Positions 7,993-15,569 of a stretch of DNA of 37,374 bases are shown in pieces. The position numbers and the translations under genes were made by a program. The DNA is from Planctomycetota bacterium (lineage in GTDB: Bacteria; Planctomycetota; Phycisphaerae; Phycisphaerales; Phycisphaeraceae). How positions within the stretch are numbered: position 1 is the first letter of the stretch; every line of letters begins with the position of its first letter. Location: NCBI GenBank assembly GCA_026386955.1, contig JAPLMQ010000093.1, positions 1 to 37,374 of the forward strand. Direction: 5' to 3'. A model generated the notes under the pieces. The model had not been told where the DNA came from and ran no database searches. It saw nothing but the letters and a program-made list of their open reading frames with translations.

Positions 7993-10230
7993 TCACTTCT
8001 TCTCCGCCTCGATCATGTAGCCCACCTTCCTCGCCTCCTTCACCGCCGCCGGCTTGTCGCCGCTCTCGAGCAGGTCGACCAGCACATTTCGGCAAGTCGC
8101 GCGGGTCATGAAGGTGTCGACCCATTCCGTCGGCGCGAGCTTCACGCGGCGAGGCCGGTCGAACCGGACGACCACGCTCCCCTTGAACCGCGTCAGCCGC
8201 ACCGCGGCCACGTCGGCGGCGTACTGCTCCGTCGCGGGCGACCACTTCCCGCCCGCCTCGAACTCGATCGCCGTCGTCACCGTCTCGGCCTGCCCCATCG
8301 CGTTGCGGATGTAGACCGGGATCACCTCATACAACTCGGCGAGGCTGTCGGCCCCGTCGCCCGTGACCGCGGTCTCGACCTTCAGCCCCTTGGCCTCGAC
8401 CGTGAACGCGCGGGCGTACTCGATCTTCCCCGCGAGCGACTTCTCCGCCCCGATCGGCGCGGCGGGTATCACGCCCGTGACCTTGACGCTCGCCCCCTTC
8501 TCGTCCTTCGTGAACGTCGCCTGTGGCTCCTGGTTCCGCGCGGAGGTGAAGAACTTCCCAGCCGCGGTCTGCCCGCTCACCGCGTGCACGGGCCAAGTGC
8601 GCCACGCCTCGGGCAGGTCGAAGCTCGGCGGCTTGCGGTCGGGGAACTGCATGCCCGCGCGGCGGCCGAGGATGACCGCGCCCGTCTCAGGCGTCCAGAA
8701 AGCCGAGAGGCCTCCGCCCGAGAGGCCGTAGGGCCCGGTGAACTCGCCGTGCCCCTCCCCCTGGAATTCCGAGACCGGCCCGGTGTGGACGATCACGCCG
8801 AAGGCCTTGCGCTTGGCGGCGAGCAGGGCATTGCCGAAGACCGCGGTGAAATCCTCATCGCGCTCAAAGGGGTATTTCAGCAGCGACGGGTCCTTCTTCA
8901 CGAGCTTCTCGCGCTCGGCTAGGAAACCCTTGGGATAGAACTCCAGCGCGAAGTTGTTCATCGGGAAGTCGGGGGCGTTGGGGTAGAGCATCCACCGCCA
9001 CGGGCCCGAGGCGGTGCGCTGCATATTCGGGTTGTCCGGATAGTTCATGACCTGCGGCTGGAGCATTCCCACGGCCTTCTCAGGCGCGGCCTTGAGCTGC
9101 TCGTCGGTGGGAAACGGGGCCTGGCAGATCGCCTGCTCGGTGAGGTAGGAGGCGGCGACGGTGCGGAAGCGCCAGTCCCATTGGTCGGCCGAGGCGTCGG
9201 TGCCGGTTCGGGAGTTGAAGTGCGACGGGCCGGTGAATTTCCCGTCGGGCTCGGGGAGGACCAGGTGGGCCCGCAGCCGCCAGGCCTCCTTGACGTGGTC
9301 GCGCACGAACGTCCAATCGGGCGCGGCCAGCGTGAGCCACGTCGCGTAATAGAGGCTCAGGCCGTTGAACCCCGCGTCGAGGCAGCCCTGCTCGGGGAAG
9401 TAGCCCGCGGGGTTCCAGAGCCAGGGGTCGTCGAAGAAGCGGTGGGCGTAGTCCTCCGCGAGCTTCATCGACTCCTTGTCGCCGATGGAGTCCGCGGCGA
9501 AGCGCATGCCGACCATGGCGGTGATGTCGAGGTAGCTCTCGTCGCGGCGCGGGCCCCAGGCGGCGACGCGCTTCATCATCCCCTTGAGGCAGGCGTTGTA
9601 GGCCTCGCGCCCCTTGGAGCCGACGGCGTCGCGCGTCGCGCAGCCCACGTAGCCGTACATCAGCAGGTGCGGCCCGAACCAGTCGGCGCGGTGGAAGAGC
9701 GGCGCGTCGGAGTTCTCCTGGCGCTCGTCGAACATGAGCATGTCGACCGAAGCGGTGACGAAGGCCCGCATCTTCAGGGCCCGCGACTTGTGGTACGGGT
9801 TGCCCGCGTTGTCCCAGTTGGCCAGCCAGGCGGTGGGCTCGGGCCAGATGGCGGGGCGCAGGACGCCCTGCGTGGGGTCCTCGATGGTCGCGAGGAGGAA
9901 CTGCGAGGCGGGGAGCGCCGTGCCCGCTGCGTTGCGGTAGCCGTGCATGATCGAGCCCACGCGCAGGATGTCGAGCCCCAGGGCCCAGAGCTTGTAGGCC
10001 TCCTCGGCGTTCTCGGGGGCGACGACCTTGATGGGCTCCTTCACGCCGTGGTCGAAGTCCTTCTCGGCGAGCGTGCCGAGGTAGTCGCGCAGCGCCTTCT
10101 GGTGCGGCTTCTCGTCGGGCAGCTTGGTGCGCGGCGCGTCCGCGGCCAAAGCCGGCGCGGCGAACATGGCAGGGACGACGAAACAGAGGATCGCGACGAT
10201 CCATCGACGATGCGACGTTGCGGCAGTCAT
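7993..10230 (-). CDS. Large secreted protein, possible polysaccharide lyase-like fold
   Basis: A 745-residue exported protein; the ATG at 10230 is followed by a clear signal peptide (HRRWIVAILCFVVPAMFAAPALAADAP) and preceded by GGAG 5 nt upstream. Residues 60 to about 450 are helical and rich in Trp and aromatic residues (FHRADWFGPHLLMYGYVGCA, DPWLWNPAGYFPEQGCLDAGFNGLSLYYATW), as in alpha/alpha toroid lyases. The rest is beta-rich, with GPYGLSGGGLSAFWTPETGAVILGRRAG and repeated short strands, as in the antiparallel sheet domain of heparinase- or alginate-lyase-like proteins. That assignment is by architecture only; I see no catalytic motif I can name. It is divergent from the sialidase-like gene, and both may belong to glycan degradation. 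Confidence 0.75.
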   Translation of the reverse strand: MTAATSHRRWIVAILCFVVPAMFAAPALAADAPRTKLPDEKPHQKALRDYLGTLAEKDFDHGVKEPIKVVAPENAEEAYKLWALGLDILRVGSIMHGYRNAAGTALPASQFLLATIEDPTQGVLRPAIWPEPTAWLANWDNAGNPYHKSRALKMRAFVTASVDMLMFDERQENSDAPLFHRADWFGPHLLMYGYVGCATRDAVGSKGREAYNACLKGMMKRVAAWGPRRDESYLDITAMVGMRFAADSIGDKESMKLAEDYAHRFFDDPWLWNPAGYFPEQGCLDAGFNGLSLYYATWLTLAAPDWTFVRDHVKEAWRLRAHLVLPEPDGKFTGPSHFNSRTGTDASADQWDWRFRTVAASYLTEQAICQAPFPTDEQLKAAPEKAVGMLQPQVMNYPDNPNMQRTASGPWRWMLYPNAPDFPMNNFALEFYPKGFLAEREKLVKKDPSLLKYPFERDEDFTAVFGNALLAAKRKAFGVIVHTGPVSEFQGEGHGEFTGPYGLSGGGLSAFWTPETGAVILGRRAGMQFPDRKPPSFDLPEAWRTWPVHAVSGQTAAGKFFTSARNQEPQATFTKDEKGASVKVTGVIPAAPIGAEKSLAGKIEYARAFTVEAKGLKVETAVTGDGADSLAELYEVIPVYIRNAMGQAETVTTAIEFEAGGKWSPATEQYAADVAAVRLTRFKGSVVVRFDRPRRVKLAPTEWVDTFMTRATCRNVLVDLLESGDKPAAVKEARKVGYMIEAEKK

Positions 10231-10416
10231 GGGCGCTCCATCAGGCGAGGGTGCGGGGAAACCGATCGGGCGGGGTGCTGAATGTCGTAGCGGGCGGCGA
10301 CGGGCGTTTCGTCCGCCCCGGGGGCCGGGGGGCCGGGGGAGGATGATTATGACATCGTGCAGGCCGCCCCGCTCACCCCGGCTTGCGCTGTTATGACGCT
10401 CGGACGACCTTGGGCC

Positions 10417-10582
10417 GTGCCACACCGCAGCCGTAGGCTGCTGTGTGCCGGTCAACCGCAAGCGCCGAGCCTGCGGAGCGTCCGGCTCCACGCGCGTCGA
10501 TGGACAAAAGGAAGGAGTTCTCCGCGGACCCTGGCCGTTTTCTTCACCCGCACATAGCAGCCTTCGGCTGCGATGTGGCACG
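10417..10582. repeat. REPIN-like pair of inverted palindromes (166 bp)
   Basis: The ends are 16-bp inverted repeats, GTGCCACACCGCAGCC and GGCTGCGATGTGGCAC, matching 15 of 16. Each end is itself a hairpin: CACACCGCAGCC-GTA-GGCTGCTGTGTG on the left and CACATAGCAGCC-TTC-GGCTGCGATGTG on the right, each with one mismatch. A single half copy occurs at 32135-32153. The pair lies in the 450-bp gap between the divergent genes at 10230 and 10681; nothing else coding is seen in that gap. Confidence 0.75.
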
Positions 10583-10680
10583 CCCCGTGTCATGGAGGGA
10601 TCGCATCAGACCCACCCCGGCTTACAATCGCCCCGGTCGATCCCGGCCCTTCCCTCACCTCCGGCCCCCGGAACCCGCGC

Positions 10681-12483
10681 ATGAACCTCAACCCCGGCCA
10701 CTTCGTCGATGGCGACTCCAACCGCCGCTGCGCCCGCGAGCAGGAGGGCTTCGCGCGGATGATCGATTTCCCCGCCCACGAAGTCCCCGCCTGCGGGTCG
10801 TTCTACGACGCCTTCGGCGCCACCTTCGCCGACTTCCGCGGCCCGCTCCCCAAGGCGGACGGCACGACGCGCCCCGGCGGGCGCGCCCCCTGGCTCAACC
10901 GGCGCGAACTCGCGTGGGAGACCAGCCCCGCCGAGTCGGGCGACGACACCGCCTTCACCTTCATCGCCGGCAGCCTCGTGCGCCCGATCCGCCCCGCCTT
11001 CCCCTACTCCACGGCCACACTCTGGATCGACGGCGTCGCCCGCCTGCGCTTCCCGCTGGGCTGGACGTCGGGCTACTCCGTCGCAGTCGACGGGCTCTTC
11101 CTCGCCTTCGAGCCCCGGCGCTTCCAGTCCCTCGTCGAGCCGCCCCACCGCAACTGGGACCCGCACGGCGTCTCGGGTTTTTATCGCCTGGGCGTGCCCG
11201 CGGCCATGCTCCGCGCCGGGCGGCCGCTCTCGCTGCGCGTGGTCGTCGACGAGCCGCCCAAGGGCTGCGAGTGCGTCTTCTACCTCGCCCCGCGAGCCGA
11301 CGCCCTGCGCGTGAACCTCACCACGCTGCGCGACGAGGTCTCGCAGCTCCAGGCCGACCTCACCCAGCTCCGCATCTCGCACGAGATGCTCTACGCCAAA
11401 GTCTTCCCCGAGCTCTTCCCGCAGCAAATCAAGGCCGAGCGCGTCATCGTCCACAGCGACAACGACCTGCACTATCACCCCGCGACGCTCACCGTCCTGC
11501 GCTCGGGCGACGTGGTCATCACCGCCCGCGAAGGGTCGGACCACCTCTCGATCGACGGGCGCATCGTGCTCTTCCGCTCGCGCGACGGCGGGCGCACCTG
11601 GGGCCCCAAGCAACTGCTCTACGACCTTGGCAAGGCCGACCACCGCTGCGCCCCGATCTTCGAGATGCCCGACGGCGAATGGCTGACGACCGACTACCGC
11701 GCGGGCAGCGAGTACACCGAACAGGGCGTCTGGAGCATCGAGAAGATGACCGGGCCGACGCTCTGGGGCGCGTGGTCGAACGACCAGGGCAAGACCTGGG
11801 GCTACACGGACAAGCCGCTGACCGTCCCGGGCATGCACCCGTACGCCGAGGTCGAGCGGCACATGATCCTGCTGCCCAGCGGGCGGCTGCTCGTCGCCGC
11901 GAACTACATGCCCTTCGCGGAAGACGGCATCCATCCGCGCCCGCACGAATACCAGATTGCCGTCTTCAGCTCCGACGACCGCGGCCGGCATTGGAGCGTC
12001 TTCGCGAAGCTGCCCAACCACCCGTTCGTCATCGGCGAATGCACGATGCTGCGCACGGCCTCGGGCCGGCTGCTGATGCTCTCGCGCTCGCAGCCCGCGA
12101 ACGGGAACGACTGGACCAGGCGCGGAGCCTTGCTGCAGTCGACCTCGCTCGACGACGGGAAGACCTGGAGCCCCTTCGAGCCCACGCCGATGAGCTCGAT
12201 GGGCTCGCCCGGACATCTCCTGCAGCTCGCCGACGGGCGCATCCTCTGCACGCACGCCTCGCGCCACCACCCCGGCTCGATCTACGCCACGACCAGCGGC
12301 GACGAGGGGCGGACGTGGGACAGCGCCCGCACGCGCGTGCTGACGATGGACCTGCAGAACTTCGACTCCTGCTACCCCAACAGCGGCCAGCTCCCCGACG
12401 GGACGATCCTCACGACGTGGTACGCGAACCTGTTCGGGAGATTCTACGTGCCGGTGCTGCGGTATCGGCCGGAGGATTTGTGA
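10681..12483 (+). CDS. Sialidase-like (BNR/Asp-box repeat) protein
   Basis: A 600-residue protein whose second half carries five Asp-boxes (S/T-x-D-x-G-x-x-W): SRDGGRTWGP, SNDQGKTWGY, SSDDRGRHWSV, SLDDGKTWSP and SGDEGRTWDS. These mark the blades of a six-bladed beta-propeller as in exo-sialidases. The first 250 residues form a separate beta-rich region with VYFYRL/YLAPRA segments and a short coiled-coil stretch (NLTTLRDEVSQLQADLTQL). Sialidases cleave terminal sialic acids, but many planctomycete members have other or unknown substrates, so the substrate is not assigned. The ATG at 10681 is used because the frame upstream runs through a repeat element; a TACAAT at 10623-10628 may be its -10. 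No signal peptide is visible. It converges on the SRPBCC gene. Confidence 0.85.
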   Translation: MNLNPGHFVDGDSNRRCAREQEGFARMIDFPAHEVPACGSFYDAFGATFADFRGPLPKADGTTRPGGRAPWLNRRELAWETSPAESGDDTAFTFIAGSLVRPIRPAFPYSTATLWIDGVARLRFPLGWTSGYSVAVDGLFLAFEPRRFQSLVEPPHRNWDPHGVSGFYRLGVPAAMLRAGRPLSLRVVVDEPPKGCECVFYLAPRADALRVNLTTLRDEVSQLQADLTQLRISHEMLYAKVFPELFPQQIKAERVIVHSDNDLHYHPATLTVLRSGDVVITAREGSDHLSIDGRIVLFRSRDGGRTWGPKQLLYDLGKADHRCAPIFEMPDGEWLTTDYRAGSEYTEQGVWSIEKMTGPTLWGAWSNDQGKTWGYTDKPLTVPGMHPYAEVERHMILLPSGRLLVAANYMPFAEDGIHPRPHEYQIAVFSSDDRGRHWSVFAKLPNHPFVIGECTMLRTASGRLLMLSRSQPANGNDWTRRGALLQSTSLDDGKTWSPFEPTPMSSMGSPGHLLQLADGRILCTHASRHHPGSIYATTSGDEGRTWDSARTRVLTMDLQNFDSCYPNSGQLPDGTILTTWYANLFGRFYVPVLRYRPEDL

Positions 12484-12499
12484 CCAAGGGCGCCTCGCC

Positions 12500-12988
12500 T
12501 CACATCTTCTTCGAATACTCCACGAGCTGGTCCAGCGCCTTGCCCCAGCCGTCGCGGAAGCCCATCGCCTCGTGCTTGGCCCGCGTCTCCGCGTCGGCGT
12601 GCAGCACCGTCGCGGTGTAGCGCGTCCCCTTGCCCTTGGGCTCGAGCTCGATGATCCCGGTCATGAACGGCTTGCCCGACGGGCGGAAGCCCGGAAGCAG
12701 CGCGTCGGTGAAGACCAGCCGCTGGAGCGGGATGACCTCGAGGAAGCTCCCGACATTCGGGTGGTCCTGCCCCTCGGGCGAGCGCATCAACGTGCTGAAG
12801 ATCCCGCCGGGGCGCAGGTCGATCTCGCACTTGACCGTCTTCCACGGCGCGGGCGTGAACCAGTGCACGATGTGCTTGGGATCGGTCCATGCGGCCCAGA
12901 CCAACTCGCGCGGGACATCCACCACGCGTTCGAGGACCAGGTCGAGCTTGGCATCGGGCTTGATGACGATCGGGTTGGCCACGGTCAT
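12500..12988 (-). CDS. SRPBCC/AHSA1-domain protein
   Basis: A 162-residue START-like protein of the Aha1/AHSA1 type, which form a hydrophobic cavity for small ligands. The pattern is clear: [59 protein letters not shown], and the final [19 protein letters not shown], which matches the usual GW...L..L..yl ending. It overlaps the ArsR-type gene by 4 nt (ATGA), so the two are translationally coupled and controlled together; pairing of an ArsR regulator with an AHSA1 protein is a common arrangement in bacteria. The natural ligand is unknown. Confidence 0.92.
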   Translation of the reverse strand: MTVANPIVIKPDAKLDLVLERVVDVPRELVWAAWTDPKHIVHWFTPAPWKTVKCEIDLRPGGIFSTLMRSPEGQDHPNVGSFLEVIPLQRLVFTDALLPGFRPSGKPFMTGIIELEPKGKGTRYTATVLHADAETRAKHEAMGFRDGWGKALDQLVEYSKKM

Positions 12989-13317
12989 TTCTCCTTGGGG
13001 TTGGCGAGGTATTCGTCGAGACGGTCGAGGCGGCTCTCCCAGTGATTGCGCTGGCGGGCGAGCCAGCCTTCCGCGAGCGAGAGCCGCTTGGGGACGATTT
13101 GGTAGGTCCGCACCCGCCCGGCCTTGGTCGATCGCACCAACCCGCTCTCCTCCAGCGACCGCAGATGTGCGACGAAGGAGGGCAGGGCCATGTCGAACGG
13201 CTCGGCCAGTTCGCTGACGGAGGCGGGGCTGCGGCTGAGGCGCTCAAGCACGCGGCGGCGCGTCGGGTCCGAGATCGCGCGGAAGACCAGGTCGATGGGC
13301 TCGGCCAGGGTGGGCAT
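12985..13317 (-). CDS. ArsR-family winged-helix transcriptional regulator
   Basis: A 110-residue DNA-binding protein. [65 protein letters not shown] gives the whole ArsR helix-turn-helix and wing. There is no CxC metal site in the alpha-3 region, so it is probably not a metal sensor; this agrees with its SRPBCC partner. The ATG at 13317 lies 7 nt after a -10 (TAGATT) and has no Shine-Dalgarno sequence, so the transcript is likely leaderless. A palindrome over the -35 suggests autorepression. It is the first gene of a two-gene operon. Confidence 0.92.
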   Translation of the reverse strand: MPTLAEPIDLVFRAISDPTRRRVLERLSRSPASVSELAEPFDMALPSFVAHLRSLEESGLVRSTKAGRVRTYQIVPKRLSLAEGWLARQRNHWESRLDRLDEYLANPKEK

Positions 13318-13324
13318 GCGGGCG

Positions 13325-13362
13325 AATCTAGCAGACGGGAATACTTAGGTCAATGGCTAAGT
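13325..13362 (-). promoter_or_regulatory. Promoter and palindromic operator of the arsR-SRPBCC operon
   Basis: On the minus strand TTGACC (13353-13348) and TAGATT (13330-13325) are exactly 17 nt apart. The inverted repeat ACTTAG-N8-CTAAGT (13343-13362) covers the -35 and is a natural place for an ArsR dimer to block RNA polymerase. The start codon follows 7 nt after the -10. Confidence 0.65.
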
Positions 13363-13398
13363 GTTAGGGACGCGGAATCACGTCCGAATGCGCCGTCT

Positions 13399-13580
13399 TG
13401 TTAGCCGGAAGCGCAAGCGACGGGACGGGGGGCGTCCCATCCCACCGCCGCGCTTGAATCACAAGTTTCTCGCCCAGTCACCGACGGCGCTGTTTCTCCG
13501 CAACCGATCGGCCGTTCGCGTGCTCCGGCCTGGCTGTTGATGGTTCGCCCCCGTCCCGTCGCTTGCGCTTCCGGCCAACA
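13399..13580. repeat. 182-bp element bounded by 32-bp inverted repeats
   Basis: The left arm (13399-13430) contains TTAGCCGGAAGCGCAAGC and the right arm (13549-13580) is its reverse complement with one mismatch in 32. A related 23-bp core recurs singly at 20474-20496 and 26238-26262. The 118 bp between the arms hold no recognisable gene. It occupies the space between the arsR-like promoter and the DUF4337-like stop. Confidence 0.8.
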
Positions 13581-13593
13581 ATGCGCCCGCCCC

Positions 13594-14133
13594 TCAATGC
13601 CCCGCCGGCAAAAACGCCTGCACGAGGAAGAACAGCCCCACCACGCCGAAGCCCAGCGAGAGGAACCAGAACGGCTTGCGCTTGGTCAGCACCGCGATCG
13701 CCACCACCGCGATGGCGATGTGGAAGAACGTCACCCCGCGCTCGATCACCTCGTGCATGTGCAGATGCTTCCTCGACTCCACCACGAGCTCGTCGGCCTC
13801 GACCTTCGTCTCCTTCATCTCCTTCTCGTACTCCTCGATCTTGGCCTTGTCCTTCTCCGACGGCTCCTTGCCCAGGGCGACGAGCATCTCGTCCTTGGCC
13901 TTGAGGATGCTCGATTTGATGCTCTTGGCCTGGTAGAAGCCCCACTTGTCGTTCGACTCGATCTGGTGTCGGCTCGACTCGGTCAGGTGCGCGCTGGCCA
14001 GCGCCCCGCCCACGGCGGCGAGGACCGCCAGCAAGGCCGCGGTCAGGGCCGCGCCGGCGATCCAGCGCTCGGTGGAATGCTGGGCGTGGTGGTGGATCTC
14101 CTCCTGGACGTGCTCGGTGGGGTCGTGGCCCAT
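13594..14133 (-). CDS. DUF4337-like membrane protein
   Basis: A 179-residue protein with one helix near the start (WIAGAALTAALLAVLAAVGGAL) and two near the end (FFHIAIAVVAIAVLT and FWFLSLGFGVVGLFFLVQAF), with a charged helical, probably coiled-coil segment between them (KAKDEMLVALGKEPSEKDKAKIEEYEKEM by positions about 75-105). The His-rich start (VQEEIHHHAQH) and the HQIESNDKWGFYQAKSIKS segment are typical of DUF4337 proteins, whose function is not known. The ATG has AAGGAG 4 nt upstream. It probably sits in the inner membrane with the coiled coil on one side. It is divergent from the secreted-protein gene at 14250. Confidence 0.82.
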   Translation of the reverse strand: MGHDPTEHVQEEIHHHAQHSTERWIAGAALTAALLAVLAAVGGALASAHLTESSRHQIESNDKWGFYQAKSIKSSILKAKDEMLVALGKEPSEKDKAKIEEYEKEMKETKVEADELVVESRKHLHMHEVIERGVTFFHIAIAVVAIAVLTKRKPFWFLSLGFGVVGLFFLVQAFLPAGH

Positions 14134-14249
14134 GGTGCTCCTTCGCGCGGTGCGTCGACTGTGGGATGATTCGCCTACGGACGGACATGTTACTGACTGG
14201 GTGTTCGGCGTCGAGCGATTCGACGCCGAGGCTCCCCAAGGATTCCCAG

Positions 14250-15119
14250 ATGCGATTCCACCATCGGGTCCCAGCGTTCGTCGGCCTGCTCCTGCTGGCC
14301 ACGCTCTCGCTCGGCTGCGCCGCCAGCCATGCGGCCCCCAAGACGTACGACTTCGAGGACCTCGCCTTCGGGAAGCTCGCCGGGCAGGACCATTGGAAGG
14401 AGATCAAGGGCACGCCCGTCGAGGGGCCTGGGCTGATCGCGGTGGGGACGGAGACCGAGCTGAACGCGCCCGACGGGCCGAACACCAGCAAGGTGCTGCA
14501 ATCTTTCTCGGGCCTGAGCCGGATCAACGACGCAAAGTGGGGCTACACGGTCAGCGCGAAGGAGACGTCGTGGGTCTTCCAGTTCGACTATAAACGCGAG
14601 GGGCCCTACCTCAGCCTGGCGTACGACGCGAACGGCGACGGGACGATCACGACCGACGAGGCGGTGGGTTGGATCCATATGGGCGCGGGCATGGCGATCC
14701 ACGCCAATAGCAAGCCGGGGGGGAACCCTGAATACGTCTACTCGGACCCGTACCCGAACCTCAAGGGCGTGTTCGAGGGCGACGCCGGGACTTGGCTGCG
14801 CGGGCGGCTGATCTTCAACTGGGCCGACCAAAGCCCTGGCGTCTACGGCACCGTCACGGCCCAGGTGAAGAACCTGAGGACGAACAGCCCGTGGGAGCGC
14901 GTGATGTGGCCCAACGGCGTGACCAAGCTCCCGCTCACCCGCAAGACCTGGGGCGACTGGCTCGCCAACGCCAGCGCCCACCCGGAGCGCGCGGGCGTGG
15001 TCGTCTGCACGCACCACAACCGGGTTTATTATCAGATGGACAACATCGTCATCGGCGCGATGCCCGACGCGGCGAGCCTGAAGGAGACGCCGACCACGCA
15101 AGCCGCGGCGAAGAAATGA
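14250..15119 (+). CDS. Secreted protein with an EF-hand-like loop
   Basis: A 289-residue exported protein of unknown role. The ATG at 14250 begins a signal peptide (RFHHRVPAFVGLLLLATLSLGCAASHAAP); both a lipobox-like LSLGC and an AxA site are present, so it may be a lipoprotein or fully secreted. The mature part looks like an all-beta jelly-roll: TYDFEDLAFGKLAGQDHW, TSWVFQFDYKREG, GTWLRGRLIFNW, YYQMDNIVIGAM at the end, a pattern seen in planctomycete proteins that sit outside the cell. Residues about 125-140 contain DANGDGTITTDEA, spaced like a calcium-binding EF-hand or dockerin loop. The tail ends in a low-complexity TPTTQAAAKK. The cupin gene follows 55 nt later in the same direction. Confidence 0.8.
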   Translation: MRFHHRVPAFVGLLLLATLSLGCAASHAAPKTYDFEDLAFGKLAGQDHWKEIKGTPVEGPGLIAVGTETELNAPDGPNTSKVLQSFSGLSRINDAKWGYTVSAKETSWVFQFDYKREGPYLSLAYDANGDGTITTDEAVGWIHMGAGMAIHANSKPGGNPEYVYSDPYPNLKGVFEGDAGTWLRGRLIFNWADQSPGVYGTVTAQVKNLRTNSPWERVMWPNGVTKLPLTRKTWGDWLANASAHPERAGVVVCTHHNRVYYQMDNIVIGAMPDAASLKETPTTQAAAKK

Positions 15120-15174
15120 CGGTGCAGCCCGACCTCGCCACTCGAGCCCTTCCCGCCCCCACGATCGGATCGCC

Positions 15175-15552
15175 ATGACCTCCCCAAGCCCCAAATACTG
15201 GAAGCAGTCCGACTCCACCGACGTGCGCGACTGGCACGCCATCCACGAGGGCGACGGCACGATCCGCGTGCGATCCTTCTTCGACGGGCTGGGCACCACC
15301 GGCGTGCGCATGCACCTCTGGGAGCTCGCGCCAGGCGTGAGCGAAGGCGACCACATCCACGCCGGCGACGACAACTACGAGGAGACGTACTACTTCCTGA
15401 ATGGCCGCGGGGTGATGACCATCGAGGGCGAGGAGGTCGAGATCCAGGCGGGCGACGCCGTCCTCGTCCCGCCCGGGGTCGACCACGGCTTCCGCAACAC
15501 GGGCGACGAGCCGCTGAGGGTGGTGCTGCTGTTCGGAAAGCCGCGAAGTTGA
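15175..15552 (+). CDS. Small cupin-domain protein
   Basis: A 125-residue single-domain cupin. The first motif is in GDHIHAGDDNYEETYYFLNGRG, with His-x-His and a following Glu, and the second is in VLVPPGVDHGFRNTG, with a His; together they can bind one divalent metal in a beta barrel. Such small cupins are isomerases, dioxygenases or sugar-binding proteins, and the sequence does not tell which. There is no signal peptide. It ends 17 nt before the protease gene and 55 nt after the secreted-protein gene, so the three may be one transcript. Confidence 0.9.
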   Translation: MTSPSPKYWKQSDSTDVRDWHAIHEGDGTIRVRSFFDGLGTTGVRMHLWELAPGVSEGDHIHAGDDNYEETYYFLNGRGVMTIEGEEVEIQAGDAVLVPPGVDHGFRNTGDEPLRVVLLFGKPRS

Positions 15553-15569
15553 ATCCGGGAGTCCATGAG

